Source of the DNA: Hetaerina americana | Taxonomy: Eukaryota; Arthropoda; Insecta; Odonata; Calopterygidae | Assembly (NCBI GenBank): GCA_022747635.1 | Contig: JAKTNV010000005.1 | Location: 90,523,469 to 90,587,468, forward strand | Length of the DNA: 64,000 bases | Direction: 5' to 3' | In this document: in pieces, positions 1 through 10,327 of the stretch | How positions within the stretch are numbered: position 1 is the first letter of the stretch | Layout of the letters: each line of letters begins with the position of its first letter | The notes under the pieces: model-generated | What the model was told of the DNA's origin: nothing | Seen by the model: only the letters and a program-made list of their open reading frames with translations | The model's database searches: none | Made by a program: the position numbers and the translations under genes

Positions 1-380
1 ACTTGTCCTCCCCAAGGTCTTTGGAAGGATGAACAAGAGCAGAGTCCAGTGTATGCTTGCAAATACCTTCTGCATTGTGACGATTACCAAACCCCCTTAC
101 AGAAGTCCCTCCCACTTGGCTTCAGCAGACTACTATTCCCTAAGGTGAAATCCTCCCTCAAAGAACACCACCACCATGGGATCCTAAGTGAAGTTTTCAA
201 AGAAGCTAGCATGCGTGTGCCCTTAAGGACCTTCTGGAATCTGTCTACCAGGGAGCCTTCAAGTCGTGGAAAAGCCACTAGCAAAAGTATGTAAACCCTC
301 AAGGGATGTACTCAGAAGAATTTTGTGAGCCCCTGTAGCAATATCTCAAATTCATTTTCCCTGAACTTTTTATACAAACC
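1..380 (+). mobile_element. Old mariner remnant, 3' part of transposase
   Basis: The + strand reads a decayed C-terminal mariner transposase. It shows the LFPKVKSSLKEHH block that follows the third catalytic aspartate, then a degraded tail resembling the usual family end. The same sequence, including non-coding tail ending near cttttt-atacaaaccatg, recurs at 16212-16745 and, with a larger deletion, at 6846-7080. All are internally deleted, so this is a non-autonomous lineage. The left edge is cut by the window start. Confidence 0.7.
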
Positions 381-665
381 ATGTACACATTAATTGCCAT
401 TTCTGATACAAAAACTAATTCAAGATACTTGTACGCCAATGAGATGGAAGACTGAAGCATGTACCAGCATTTCATTCACCAGGTGACCACCTCCATAGAG
501 GAAATTTTGCTTGAGGCAAAGGCGTGTTTGCTCCTATAAGCATTCAAAGCTTGATCATTACTTCAAGATAGCAATTGGTCATTGGCCTAGCAGCAGTGTA
601 TTATTAAATTTTACTGTCCTGACTAATTTTTAATGGGCAGTAATTACGGTCTCTTACTTTTTCAG
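381..665. other. Non-coding sequence upstream of IR exon
   Basis: AT-rich and without recognisable coding potential. It ends in a polypyrimidine tract and AG acceptor (651-665) that opens the first IR exon in the window. Upstream IR exons must lie to the left of this window. Confidence 0.5.
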
Positions 666-744
666 GAGGAGAAACATTTCTGGAAGAGAATTTAGTGATG
701 ATTGTCCCAAAGAACAGTCCCTACCTTAAACTCATCAATGAGGA
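666..744 (+). CDS. Ionotropic receptor (IR/iGluR-like), exon n-2
   Basis: A 79-nt exon with acceptor ctttttcag and donor ggA|gtaagt. In frame (first two bases complete a split codon) it reads GETFLEENLVMIVPKNSPY and then LKLINE. This is the second half of the ligand-binding S2 lobe just before the last membrane helix; the PKxSPY motif is typical of ionotropic glutamate receptors and insect IRs. It ends with two bases of a Glu codon that is completed exactly by the exon at 3442. IRs are ligand-gated cation channel subunits in chemosensory or thermo/hygrosensory neuron membranes. Which IR subfamily it belongs to cannot be told from this fragment. Confidence 0.8.
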
Positions 745-1250
745 GTAAGTTTATTATGTTCTTGACCTTTCAGTCACCCATGTTTATTTGATTTCAGTGA
801 ATGCTGAAATTAAGTGAGTGAGAAAATATGAAGCAAGTTGGTTTTGACAATTCACAAATTGGTTTATCAAAGTTGTAGCATGTGAATATATTTGATTGAA
901 TGCTGTATTTCTGGGCCCATAAGACAATTTACTTGTGGATTAGAGGCAACCTGATTTTTCAGGTGCAAATAAATAAAAAAAACTTGGATCAGACAGAAAA
1001 GGATTTAAGTATTCACCTGTTAACACATAATATGAAGAACATTGACTTTATGCATTAAAAAACTAGCAGCTACATGAATATCTAAGTTTATTCATCGTAG
1101 ATTTCCAGTAATTGAACATCAGGGGGCCAAATTGCCTTTAACTTGGCTTTTTTCTGTGTTCTGAAGCTCAAGTTAAGAATTCAAGTCCAAATGCATTATT
1201 GTATGACAATCTTCTCTTTAAAGATCCCATGAGTTTATCACCTTTTTAAG

Positions 1251-1560
1251 GGGGATCGAGATGGTGCGTTGGCTAACGTACTGGCTTCCCACCGAGAGTG
1301 CTCAAGTTCGAATCCTAGAAGCTGCAGATATTTTTCAGTGGTATCCTGATTCATACTAAAGGTGCTTTGAGGAGAGCACTTTTTAAGTGAGTACGCTGTC
1401 TGTCTGATGGGAGGTTAAACTGCGTGTGACCCCTTGGCACCTTTCGTTAAAAGTAGGATAGCGCTGACACCGGGTTTCTCTCTCCCCTTCCTCATTTCCC
1501 TAATTGCTCAAATGACTTCAGCTGTTGGTCGCTTCTCCCAAATTCACTACAACTACTAAT
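1251..1560 (+). repeat. tRNA-derived SINE, family 1
   Basis: The head contains pol III promoter-like boxes: an A-box-like stretch around gatggtgcgttggctaac and a B box aagttcgaatcc (about 1304-1315). A body and a tail in (CTA/ACT)n follow. Related copies lie at 2997-3306 (-), 49722-49883 (3' half), 53540-53770 (-) and 61527-61645 (head), which defines an interspersed family. Confidence 0.7.
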
Positions 1561-2091
1561 CATTTTAACTTTTTGTACTATCCTTGGTTTCTGTTGCGAT
1601 TTGGATATAATGGAAATTCGCATCAAAAGCAACCATTTTCTATGCCTTTATGACATACTCATACTAATTAAGGTTTAATACCCGTAGACTGAGTTTATCG
1701 GGAGAGATACAATGTACGCATGTGTGTATTAGCAGAGAGTTGATGGTAGGCCCAACGCATTATAAGTTCAAGGCAGCCACACATGAGATGAAGCTAAATG
1801 CACTACATTAAGTAAATTTAAGATATATTTGGGATTTTTCAGAAAGTATTTTCAATGAAATATCAAAACCCTCTAGCTTACTAATGACCAAAATCAATCC
1901 TATTAGAGAAATTTATTATCAAAGTAATCATTTGCGAGAACAACTATTTTGAGAAAAATATTTTCAGTATTTTTCTGGTGAATCAGCTTGCACTTATGGA
2001 TCAAAGTTATACCCTTAATTCCCCCATAGACACACAAGATGCTGGCTGATTTTAGAGCACATTTGGGAGTAAAAAAATGAGCATTTTATGG

Positions 2092-2220
2092 ATGAAACAG
2101 TTTCTGGCGTCACTTGGTGGAAATTCTTCATATTGAAATTAAATTTAAAATACTTCGCCTTTCCACATAAACCACTTTTATTACGACCTAGGTTTCGTTA
2201 TGGTATAACATCATCAGGTC
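2092..2220 (-). mobile_element. 129-bp hammerhead-bearing insertion with 12-bp TSD
   Basis: Flanked by the direct repeat agcattttatgg at 2080-2091 and 2221-2232. The minus strand carries a hammerhead core at its beginning (2180-2220). Like the 128-bp insertion at 63849-63976, it has a gtggaaattc module about 25 bp from the other end. I interpret it as a PLE-related non-autonomous retroposon inserted in the IR intron. Confidence 0.65.
2180..2220 (-). ncRNA. Hammerhead ribozyme (PLE type)
   Basis: The minus strand reads CTGATGA, then stem II GTTAT-acc-ATAAC, then GAAA, then the self-complementary CCTAGG followed by TC (presumed cleavage after TC). All canonical core bases (CUGANGA, GAAA, UH) are present. 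A very short stem III with palindromic loop is the dimer-prone minimal hammerhead form known from Penelope-like elements and retrozymes. Confidence 0.7.
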
Positions 2221-2417
2221 AGCATTTTATGGGCTGGGAAATATAGTAATTTGTGTATCCCTCTTGAAGTGTCAGCAATGATCAATGATTTGGAGCGAGG
2301 TCCCTATGAATGGGTTAATGGATTAAAGTCAATGAGGAAGGACCTACTCACTGCCGTGCAAGACCAAAAGAGCACCCGGCACTATAGAACGTGGGCTTTT
2401 ATCACTCATCCCTTCAG

Positions 2418-2461
2418 AGTAATGGGAAGTATGAGCTCAGTAGCTCATACTTCCCATTACT
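2418..2461. repeat. Perfect inverted repeat
   Basis: 20-bp arms (2418-2437 and 2442-2461) around a cagt loop, inside the IR intron. It could be a small foldback element or a local template-switch product. No target duplication was recognised. Confidence 0.8.
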
Positions 2462-2996
2462 TCATTTTGGTGCTGTAGCCACACCACCAAAACTGATATA
2501 AAACAGGCACATAGGAGATTTGCAGAGAACTCTACTACCTCTAGAGGTCACAGATGAGGACCTCAATTAGGACCACCTCTCATTTCAACTGACAACACAA
2601 AAAGCACTCTTTGGGACTAACCGAGGTGATGGGAACCCAAATAGAAGAAAGGAACTACCACTGCAATATGGCATGGGAGCACACTTGGTCAATCATGGAA
2701 CGTTTACAAAAATGAGAACCGTGAAGAGAGGAAAGGATGGCCCTTGGCCATTTGGAAGATACCGAAGGCCAGAGGGGCTGCTTGCTGCGCGTGAGCCTAG
2801 ACAGCTTCTCCTGGTACCGTACTTACACACTCAAATGTGGTGACAGAGTCGCCTATCAAATGTTGCCGACTGACCTAGCGGAGGGAGGGATGGCAGGAAC
2901 TTCACTTCATAAGCAAAGACCCTTCTTATACAGCACTCACTCCTGGATCAAGGGCGACATAAGCTGCTCAAGGGTTTTTCTTGATAACTCATCTTG

Positions 2997-3306
2997 TAGT
3001 AGCAGTAGTAGTCTCTATGGGAAGCGACAAACAGCTGAGGTCATTTGCACCAATAAGGATGGATGGGATAGGAGGAAGGGTGGAGAGAAACCCGGCGTCG
3101 GCATTAGCCTACTCTTATTGACAAAAGGCACCAAGGGGTCAAACAGTTTAACTTCCTATCCGATGGATGACGTACTCATTCAACAGCGCACTCTACAAAG
3201 CACCCCGAGTAGGGATCAGGATACAACTGAAAAATATCTGTCATCTCCAGGATTTGAACCCTTCCCTCTCTTAGGGAAGCCAGTACCTTAGCTACCGTCC
3301 CACCCC
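2997..3306 (-). repeat. tRNA-derived SINE, family 1 (reverse copy)
   Basis: Reverse-complement relative of 1251-1560. The tail is the agtagcagtagtag stretch at the left edge, and the B-box-like ttcaaatcctgg region lies near the right edge. It sits 135 bp upstream of the next IR exon, so the intron holds an inverted SINE pair able to fold in the pre-mRNA. Confidence 0.7.
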
Positions 3307-3441
3307 CGTCCCCACTAATCTTATTCCACATAAAATGAGTTCACTGATTGAGGCACAGGTGTATTTCATTTAAAGTTTATGCAATATGTCTGCATGCAAA
3401 TGTGGAGAAAAATAAATGCTGCCATTGTCTATTGGCACCAG

Positions 3442-3632
3442 GATAAAAAGAATGCATCACGGAGGTCTAATTCAGAAGTGGACTTCTGACAGTTTGCCAC
3501 AGAAGGGACTCTGCAAGGATAAATTCCATGAGAGGAGCAGCAGCGACTCAACAGAGGATGGGGAAGAGGGCGTGAAGAACAGAGAGGTCAAGTTAGATGA
3601 CATGCAAGGGTCATTTTTCGTCCTATTCATTG
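3442..3632 (+). CDS. Ionotropic receptor (IR/iGluR-like), exon n-1
   Basis: Acceptor attggcaccag| and donor cattg|gtgagt. The first base completes the Glu codon of the previous exon, giving INE-EIKRMHHGGLIQKW without a break. That is the end of the S2 lobe; the GGLIQKW motif is close to the Gly-Leu/Ile-x-x-Trp signature of iGluRs and IRs. An acidic, Ser-rich linker (RSSSDSTEDGEEG) follows, then LDDMQGSFFVLFIG, the start of the last transmembrane helix (M4). The exon ends after one base of a codon that is completed at 3751. Confidence 0.85.
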
Positions 3633-3750
3633 GTGAGTGATTTGCATATTTTCTTGGCCACCATTCTGGTTCCGTTCACCATTGAACTACTATCCTCACA
3701 GATCACTTTGAATGCAAATCACCAATTAATAGTTGTGATCTCAATTACAG

Positions 3751-3848
3751 GTTGTTTCCTTGCACTTGTGACCATCAGCCTGGAATATATTTGGCATCGA
3801 AAGGATGCAATACGCGGGAAGTTAAATTTTAAATCAATTATGCGTTAA
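3751..3848 (+). CDS. Ionotropic receptor (IR/iGluR-like), last exon
   Basis: The acceptor tctcaattacag| follows a 118-bp intron. The joined frame gives FFVLFIGCFLALVTISLEYI, a clean M4 helix. A short basic cytoplasmic tail (WHRKDAIRGKLNFKSIMR) and TAA at 3846-3848 follow. The short tail is typical of divergent insect IRs rather than synaptic iGluRs. AATAAA candidates follow within 240 bp. Confidence 0.85.
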
Positions 3849-3962
3849 GTAATATATATTTGTGGAATCATTTGTGTTTTTATTATGTCTTCAAAATACA
3901 CAAAAAAATCTAGTGTTAATGGTACAAAAATTGACACATGTACCTCACCTATCCATATACAT

Positions 3963-3978
<16 letters not shown>

Positions 3979-4049
<71 letters not shown>
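3979..4049. repeat. (AT)n microsatellite
   Basis: About 70 bp of uninterrupted AT dinucleotides in the 3' flank of the IR gene. Apparent open frames through it are trivial Ile-Tyr repeats. Confidence 0.95.
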
Positions 4050-4051
<2 letters not shown>

Positions 4052-4082
4052 CAAGTAATAATTAGGTATAATAAAATATCAT

Positions 4083-4088
4083 AATAAA
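4083..4088 (+). promoter_or_regulatory. Candidate polyadenylation signal of IR gene
   Basis: AATAAA 235 bp after the IR stop codon, with another AATAAA-like hexamer just upstream (about 4069). Position is plausible for the + strand transcript; which one is used is unknown. Confidence 0.4.
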
Positions 4089-4568
4089 GAATTAATAACA
4101 AGTGATTGAATATGCAATCATTTAAATCATTTATTTTCCTCTATGAATGAATAGATGATAAAACAATTGTACCAAATCATTCCCAACAATATAATTAGTG
4201 CCTAAAAGACCTGCATCACTTGGAATAATTTGACTCTTCTGTATTTTCCATTGGGCAACATGCATAAATTCTAATGGTTAATTCAAAGTTAGTTCACACT
4301 ATGACCAGACGTCTGAATGAATGCAAAAGCAATGCAAAGCTGTTTTCCACTCACTGAGGACCAAATGCACGGCTCTCTCCAATTTAAATCCATTAAAAAG
4401 AGAATACTAAGCAATCCAAAATGAAATGAAGGTACTTTCCACCAATTGAAGATTGTGAAGTACCACAACAAAAGAAAAGTTTTAGTAAGCATATGCATAT
4501 GTAAGACATTTATGGTGTATGTTTCCAATTTAAAAAAATCTGCTCATGTCCAGCCAGAAACCTTCCCC

Positions 4569-4719
4569 TTAGCAATGGTGCATGTTGACAAAGTTCTCCC
4601 TGTTTTTGAATGTCGATCCCCAAGATCCATACTTGTCCTTGGAGTTGTTCTTCTGCTGCTGCTCTTTCTCTTTCATTTTCATCCGCTCATGCTGCTGGAC
4701 CGACTCATAGCCAGCTTTC
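4569..4719 (-). CDS. Candidate last exon of unrecognised host gene
   Basis: The minus strand has a strong acceptor (ccctgtctcttctgcag|). An open frame follows: KAGYESVQQHERMKMKEKEQ, a Gln/Lys-rich helix, then SWGSTFKNRENFVNMHHC and TAA (4571-4569). Composition is protein-like, charged and probably helical. The exon begins with the third base of a split codon, matching the donor phase of the candidate exon at 5227-5274. An AATAAA on the minus strand (about 4134-4129) could end the transcript. The gene would converge on the IR gene. No family recognised. Confidence 0.5.
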
Positions 4720-5226
4720 CTGCAGAAGAGACAGGGAAAATCCTTAAACTACAATGATATTAAATGCATACTCTCACCCATTGGAGAGCCATATGTGGAA
4801 ACAGAATTGTGCCTTTCCAAATGGAAAATGTATGCTTGATGGGTTTTCATACTTCATAGTTTATTTGCTATTTTAACATGATTTTTCAGATTTACTTGTG
4901 AAAGACACAAAGATAAGGTAATAACTGTAAACTTAAGTTTAATAACTAGATGAGGAGAGTGAATCAACATCCCCAAAAAAATATGTAAGAAATTTAATTC
5001 ACAAAAACCATCCATTTCAATCATCCCATGATGGACTCCACAAATGGTATTTAGCAAAAGATTGATAATGCCAAAATTCAGCCAGCTGGTGTTAAGGAAG
5101 GGAATCAATTGATGAATGTAAGTCACGATAAAGTAAATAAGTAGTGGAGTAAATAAGCAGTGGATAAGTAAAATTTCCAACCATCAGCAATTTTAGCAGG
5201 CAAATGGGTAAGAATCATACCCAAAC

Positions 5227-5274
5227 CTGTCATTCATGCACACCACACTTTCAATGAGGACAATTGAATCAATT
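5227..5274 (-). CDS. Candidate internal exon of the same host gene
   Basis: 48 nt on minus reading IDSIVLIESVVCMND, ending gaCAG|gtttgg. Both ends fit in phase: one base completes the codon left open by 7449-7298, and its last two bases are completed by 4719. The acceptor side is weak (ggaataag|, poor pyrimidine tract), so this exon is the least certain of the four. Confidence 0.3.
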
Positions 5275-6311
5275 CTTATTCCATGTATTTGTAGATGGGT
5301 AGCTTAATGGTTCTTACTACTGTGAGTTTCATGCAAAGAGAGGCAAATGCATATGAACCACGTACAAAAGATGAAGAATCTTTCTTTCCCAGAGTCATCA
5401 TGGAACAAGCACCTGATGGCAAGTGAGTTATCATAAACAAAAGAAGACTTTCCTCTCATATTAACGCTGATGATGTAAGGGTTAAAAAAATAAATATAAG
5501 AAAAACCTGAAGCTGAAAATGTTTTAGTGCCCGGAGGCAGCCACTTCACTGCCATAAGATTGAAGTGACAAAGGGTAATAATAAACCGTCCATTATTCAG
5601 ACAAGGTTAAATCACATATTACCTAATCTGGAGCAGTGAGATTGGTGAGCATGAATAGATATTAACACAAAAATTTCAACTGAATGCCCACAGCACACAC
5701 ATGCACATACGTACTCCATAATCTCTTTCTGCTTACAGCAGAATGACTTGAGACCCCATGGTCTCTCAAGTCATTTTTAATGTTTTAATTACACACAAAC
5801 AAGTTGCAGAATCATTTCTAAGTCTGGAGTGGGCATTATAACACTTCAAATTAACTGTAAGAAATGTACCACATTTAATTCAAAGAAGTATGAAAATTAT
5901 TAAGTAGAATAAATTATTTCAGGCTGCCATGCATATTCATTAAGTTCTCACTTATAGGTGGTTATACGTAAATAAGAGAACATATTAATGTTAATAAGTT
6001 TATTTAAAAACAGTAATTAATATAAAACAAAATTAATTCTCACTTGACTTTTCAATAGGCTCTGGAATCACCTAATGCATTAATGAGTGACAAACTGATA
6101 AAACTTTTCCAAGAATTTACAGTTTACATGTAATATAACATGAGTGTCCATCAGTCTTAGGCTAAGACTAAGAAAAAAGGTTACAAAAAGCTTTCCCAAT
6201 ACTAATTACCTTCCATTTCCTCCCTAATTTAAGGCAAAACATTCTCCCCCGGGACAAAACCTTTAGAGGTATAAATGGCTGGGTTGAAAAAAAAGGTATC
6301 AACATTTTTTA
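5275..6311. other. AT-rich sequence, nothing recognised
   Basis: No transposon or gene homology seen. A small stem (aatgacttgaga / tctcaagtcatt, about 5742-5776) is the only visible structure. Confidence 0.4.
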
Positions 6312-6460
6312 TTAGAACTGAAACTCCTGTGGAAGCTGTAACCTTTCATTTCTCCTCTCTGTCAACACTGGCTCACTCATAATATCTTTGTTTATCCTCA
6401 TGCACTGATGTACGCAACGGATAATGCCAATGAACTTCACCAACTGAAATTCAAACATCT
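6312..6460 (-). CDS. Possible terminal exon (weak)
   Basis: On minus a pyrimidine-rich tract (cttcctctcccactcttcctc) and CAG precede an open frame. It contains MFEFQLVKFIGIIRCVHQCM and ends RLQLPQEFQF-TAA. An AATAAA hexamer overlaps the stop codon (6313-6308). The protein-like composition is suggestive, but its phase does not fit the chain of exons at 7298 and 5274. It would have to be an alternative end, another gene or chance. Confidence 0.2.
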
Positions 6461-6845
6461 CTGTGCCTCGGAGGAAGAGTGGGAGAGGAAGCTCTTTAGG
6501 GCGCATGACTTAAGAGGATTGTGGCCAATGTGAGATGCAAGTGGTATTAAGAGCATAATAGCCTCAAAAAACATAAGCTGCCCTCAAAAGCCTCAGTCAG
6601 GTCCACTTGATGCTCATGTGTGCTGTGCTGTTAAATGCTGGTGCTGTGTTTCCCTTTGTGTTTCTCCTAAGACATCATTTTCCTCACCTTATTTCCGTTT
6701 TGTAACATCCCTTTACCTTTTCCTTATTCCAATCCCACATACCGCTAATCCCTTATTATACCTAACCTATTACTCACTACTCCTTTGGACGATGTTAAAA
6801 ATATTTGTCCACTTACATATATTTGGATCAATATTTTCCTAAATC

Positions 6846-7080
6846 AAGCATGAAGTGCTGACTTCAGACCATCGGTTAAGTGTGCGCATGATTGAAGGTT
6901 GTGTTAGCATTAAAAAAGCAACAGTGCACACTGAATTATCACTGAATATTTGGTGATGCGAAAGATTTGTGCTAAACTCATCCTGAAGGTCTTGACGAAC
7001 AACTAGATGGTGGGAATATCTGAAAAAAATCTAAGTTTCCTAAACTTTTCCTGATGCTTTTTATACAAACCATGTATAAT
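6846..7080 (+). mobile_element. Old mariner remnant, strongly deleted
   Basis: Shares with 16212-16745 the left part (gaagtgctgacttcagacc..., the RKICAKLIL block before the first catalytic residue) and the right tail (cctgatgctttttatacaaa). The sequence between, including the catalytic domain, is missing. Third member of the lineage at 1-380 and 16212. Confidence 0.7.
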
Positions 7081-7297
7081 TCGTGGAATACCTCTTACAT
7101 TTGTTAATAGAAATACTCAATGATCCTAGCATCAAATTGCTATGAACACATTAGAAAGTTTTACTGAACACTTATTTGGAACGGAAGAAAAACAAGGTTA
7201 GGTGCATAAGTGGATTGGAGTCACCATCTGCCCAAAAGCAAAGCCCTTTCTGTCTCCGTCCCAGTGTAAAGCCCCAACATCATTCATACCCTCTCAC

Positions 7298-7449
7298 CTC
7301 GAGTCAGGGTTCCGAGACGAACATTGCGGGGAGAACGGCATCTGCTTTTCACCTTGGACCATCTTCCTTGTTGGTATGCCTCTCACAAAAGAAAGTTTCA
7401 ATTTCTTTCGAAGTAAGGATCTTATGCCCTCACAAAACAGGAAATCAGT
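7298..7449 (-). CDS. Candidate exon of unrecognised host gene
   Basis: Minus strand, acceptor gtaggaactttag| and strong donor TCGAG|gtgaga. Reads TDFLFCEGIRSLLRKKLKLS, then FVRGIPTRKMVQGEKQMPFS and PQCSSRNPDS plus two bases. The segment is basic with an amphipathic start. It begins in phase 0, which matches the phase-0 end of the exon at 8046-7915. Confidence 0.4.
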
Positions 7450-7914
7450 CTAAAGTTCCTACGGTTGCTGCCCTAAGTAAGTCAAGTTGCCTCAATGGAA
7501 AATACAGATAAGTGAAATTATTCCAAGTGATGATCCAAGAGTCTTCCCTCAAGCAGCTGAAAAACAAAAATTCATCCGTCAAATTAGATGGCATGCAACA
7601 TTTTCATGAATGCATGGGATAGTCAGAAATGGCAAACTAAGTTAAGGTACCTACCCTACGGTACGTGATAGAGCTGTGTAAGGACTTGTAATTCTAGGCG
7701 GTTTCCAGAGTTGCCCAACCTACTACCTTTGCTAGTAGACAGGTTCTTCCCAAGCCTGAAAAAAATACATCATAAGAGAACAAAAATGGATACATTTAGA
7801 CCTAATACTGACAAAGGAATAGCAATTCTTTAGCACAGCAAGAGGGCCATTTTATTTTGTATTAATGAAGTAAACTTCTTAACAGATATTCTCTTCCATT
7901 AAACCAGGTATTAC

Positions 7915-8046
7915 CTGAGATTTGGTTCCAGAAAACATTGACCCATTTTGGGGGAGGTTTGAGACAACATGCCCACAAACCATTAGTATTAAAATTGCTA
8001 TGCTTTCCAGGGTAACACTGAGTTGTCTCTCAAAGAATTCAAAGGC
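7915..8046 (-). CDS. Candidate exon with a membrane segment, host gene
   Basis: 132 nt (44 codons) on minus between acceptor ttttatgccactcaag| and strong donor TCTCAG|gtaata. Reads AFEFFERQLSVTLESIAILI, then LMVCGHVVSNLPQNGSMFSG and TKSQ. Residues 16-28 are hydrophobic enough for a membrane helix. The upstream frame closes quickly, supporting a splice boundary. Possibly the most 5' visible exon of the minus-strand gene; function unknown. Confidence 0.4.
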
Positions 8047-8660
8047 CTTGAGTGGCATAAAAGAATTGTACAATTTTGGGAGTCAAATAAATGAATACAT
8101 TGTAGATGGCACAAGGTCTCAGCCCAGAAGGAGAGAACATAAACGTGAAAAAAATTGCACCAAGGATTCTTGAGATGGTCAAATAGAGCAAAATGTTTTT
8201 CACGCAATCAAAAAATTTCAAAACACAGGAAAATAGAATATAAAGTCTTGCATAATATTTGTTCTTTGTTCACTTGGATGAAATATTTTTAATATAGCTA
8301 CCCACACATTAACTTACTATAGGAATCCACTTATTTTCAATAGCTGGAAGAATTCAAACCCTTGTTCTAATATTTTGTGATGGCAATATTAAATATTGGA
8401 ACAGGATATACTGGCCAACTGACAAAGTTTAGATCATACATCTCACTACCAAGATAAAATATAAATAATGAAATTTGCAATTCAGAGCTCATGCATGTTA
8501 AATAAAGAAAACTGTGAACATAAATATTTAAATGAAAATGAATTGAAATGCATTTGTGATATTTTTCTTGTGTTCTTTAATCAAAGTTTTCTACGGTAAG
8601 ATCCAAATTATATACATTTCAGATTGGTTATCTTTGCCTGGTACAATTTTTTGAAAGATA
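8047..8660. other. AT-rich sequence, nothing recognised
   Basis: No coding or repeat homology recognised; ends at the TA target of the mariner copy at 8663. Confidence 0.4.
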
Positions 8661-8662
8661 TA

Positions 8663-9415
8663 CGAGGGTCATCCGGAAAGTAGTACCCGTTCGTGAAATA
8701 AAGACACAAAAGTAAATATTAACAAACATAAAAAATTTTATTTGAAAGAGGATACTTTAAACTACTTCTCAACATAATCTCCAAGCAAATTAAGGCATTT
8801 GTCATAACGTGTGACAAGTTTCTGTATTCCTGCTGCATAGTCCTTCGCCGCCAGCTCATTGAGATACGCGAGGGACCCATCTTGCACAAATTTTTGCATA
8901 ATGCAGATGGTATTTAACAATTTCATGAACAATTGTTCGAGAAACATTGGGAAAATGCTCACAGATGTCATCAATTGTGACGCGCCGATCGTTCCTCACG
9001 AATTCGTCAACTGAGCTCACCAGTTGGTCTGTAATGACAGACGGTCTCCCCGAACGCTCATCGTCGTGTGTGTTCCCCCTCCCCATGTTGAAGTTGCGAC
9101 GCCACCGCCGAACAGACGACTCGTCCATTACATTGTCTCCATACACCTCCTTTAATTGGCGATGAATATCACATGGGCGAACGTTTCTTGCATTGAGGAA
9201 TTTAATCACTGCCCTCACTTCACAACTGGCGGCGTTCTCAATTTTTTTAAACATTGTAAACAATCACAGAAACAACACAGGCAATGCTAGCGTCACGCAA
9301 CTTGGCTCAGAGGAGGCAGACAAGCCACTGAAGCTATCTGACCTCGTCCAGCGGCTACTCGCGTCGTCAGCACTTCATGCGGCACGAACGGGTACTACTT
9401 TCCGGATGACCCTCG
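8663..9415 (-). mobile_element. 753-bp mariner deletion derivative, copy 1
   Basis: TA duplications (8661-8662, 9416-9417) flank perfect 33-bp terminal inverted repeats beginning cgagggtcatccggaaag. On minus it has an open 135-codon frame for the N-terminal helix-turn-helix half of a mariner transposase (NARNVRPCDIHRQLKEVYGD... NVSRTIVHEIV... KICARWVPR). A deletion then joins this, out of frame, to the extreme C-terminus (LVTRYDKCLNLLGDYVEK). The catalytic DDD domain is absent, so the copy cannot transpose by itself. Copies of identical length are at 32807 and 59684. Confidence 0.95.
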
Positions 9416-9417
9416 TA

Positions 9418-10148
9418 CTTGTACATCCAAGCCCATTTCCAGTTTGGTTAATATGTTATGATAATTCAAGTAAGTCTGTATTCACCATTTGCAAATGCCT
9501 TGATTTCTTATGTTAATTCTTGGTGAAGGGGAGGATGTTGGTAACCCTTAAAAAAGAAGCCCAGGAATTGGGGCTTTTTGGACCTATGAGCCAACTCATG
9601 CCATTAATCTGCCTGAGGTATGAGGTCAAGGGACAAGAGTATCACATTTAAAGACAAAAAGGTCACTATCTAACTTCCTTATCCATTGCAGACCAAAATT
9701 GCTCAATTTGATTGGGATCTCATGATAATCAATTGTGTCAATGTGGCTAGGCCCTTACAATATGACTTTGTAATGGATCATCTATGTATCCCTAAATCCA
9801 AAATGTGTCATATAAACATAAATTCATGCATATCTATACAGCAGTTTTTATGAAATACCAAATTCCTGCTTCAAAATTGAACTTTCCAACCATAACATAT
9901 TTTGAGGGATGAAATGTGAAAGTAGCTATCCATTTTATATTTACCCTTGTGTTTGTCCATATATATTTCCTCACCTTTTCCTCCTTAACCCTACACCTAA
10001 TATGTTTTAAACTGCTTGGGTACCAATATATTTTGTATTATTATTAAGACAGGCGATGATGTTTATGATGGACACAAGCTGCCAAATGGTACAGCAACAA
10101 GTCCCTTGTCTCTCTCTAAACAAAAAAACCCAAGATCACAACAAGTTG
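9418..10148. other. Nothing recognised
   Basis: AT-rich sequence between the mariner copy and an RTE LINE; no gene, repeat or structure recognised. Confidence 0.4.
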
Positions 10149-10228
10149 CTCTTCAATTCCATATACTTCCTTCCTCCCTTCATTCCGTCCAACATCCCTA
10201 TTTCTTATTTCGGCCTGTTCCTCCTTTT

Positions 10229-10282
10229 CCCCCGCCACACGCCCTTGCGGCGGCTTGCGGGGTATTATGTAGATGTAGATTC
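10229..10282 (+). repeat. 3' end of the GC-hairpin repeat
   Basis: Only the last ~52 bp of the 0.65-kb family: hairpin cccgccacacgccc...gcggggtattatgtag with (GTAGAT)2 end. The 5' truncation is extreme and the 3' end is complete, as expected for target-primed retrotransposition. Confidence 0.8.
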
Positions 10283-10327
10283 TAAACATTCCCCCCTCTA
10301 TTACAGACTTCAACATCCCACTGCCAA

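Larger units (their letters stand above)
745..3441 (+). other. Intron of the IR gene with several insertions
   Basis: A 2.7-kb intron between phase-matching IR exons. It hosts two copies of one SINE in opposite orientations (1251-1560, 2997-3306), a ribozyme-bearing mini-insertion (2092-2220) and a 20-bp-arm inverted repeat (2418-2461). I see nothing recognisable in 745-1250, 1561-2079 and 2462-2996. Confidence 0.7.

Noticed and set aside
2737..3291. 184-codon + strand frame
   Set aside because: Its second half is antisense of a SINE (2997-3306) and it has no domain. It lies in an IR intron, so it is taken as a chance frame.
3862..4050. Open frame through the (AT)n tract (also 33747-34055, 42564-42802, 36333-36549, 46983-47325)
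   Set aside because: Frames made of Ile-Tyr repeats are produced by dinucleotide repeats and are not genes.
7879..8221. Alternative overlapping frames around the candidate exon 7915-8046
   Set aside because: They lack splice-site support. Only the frame bounded by ccactcaag| and TCTCAG|gtaata fits the phases of the next exon.
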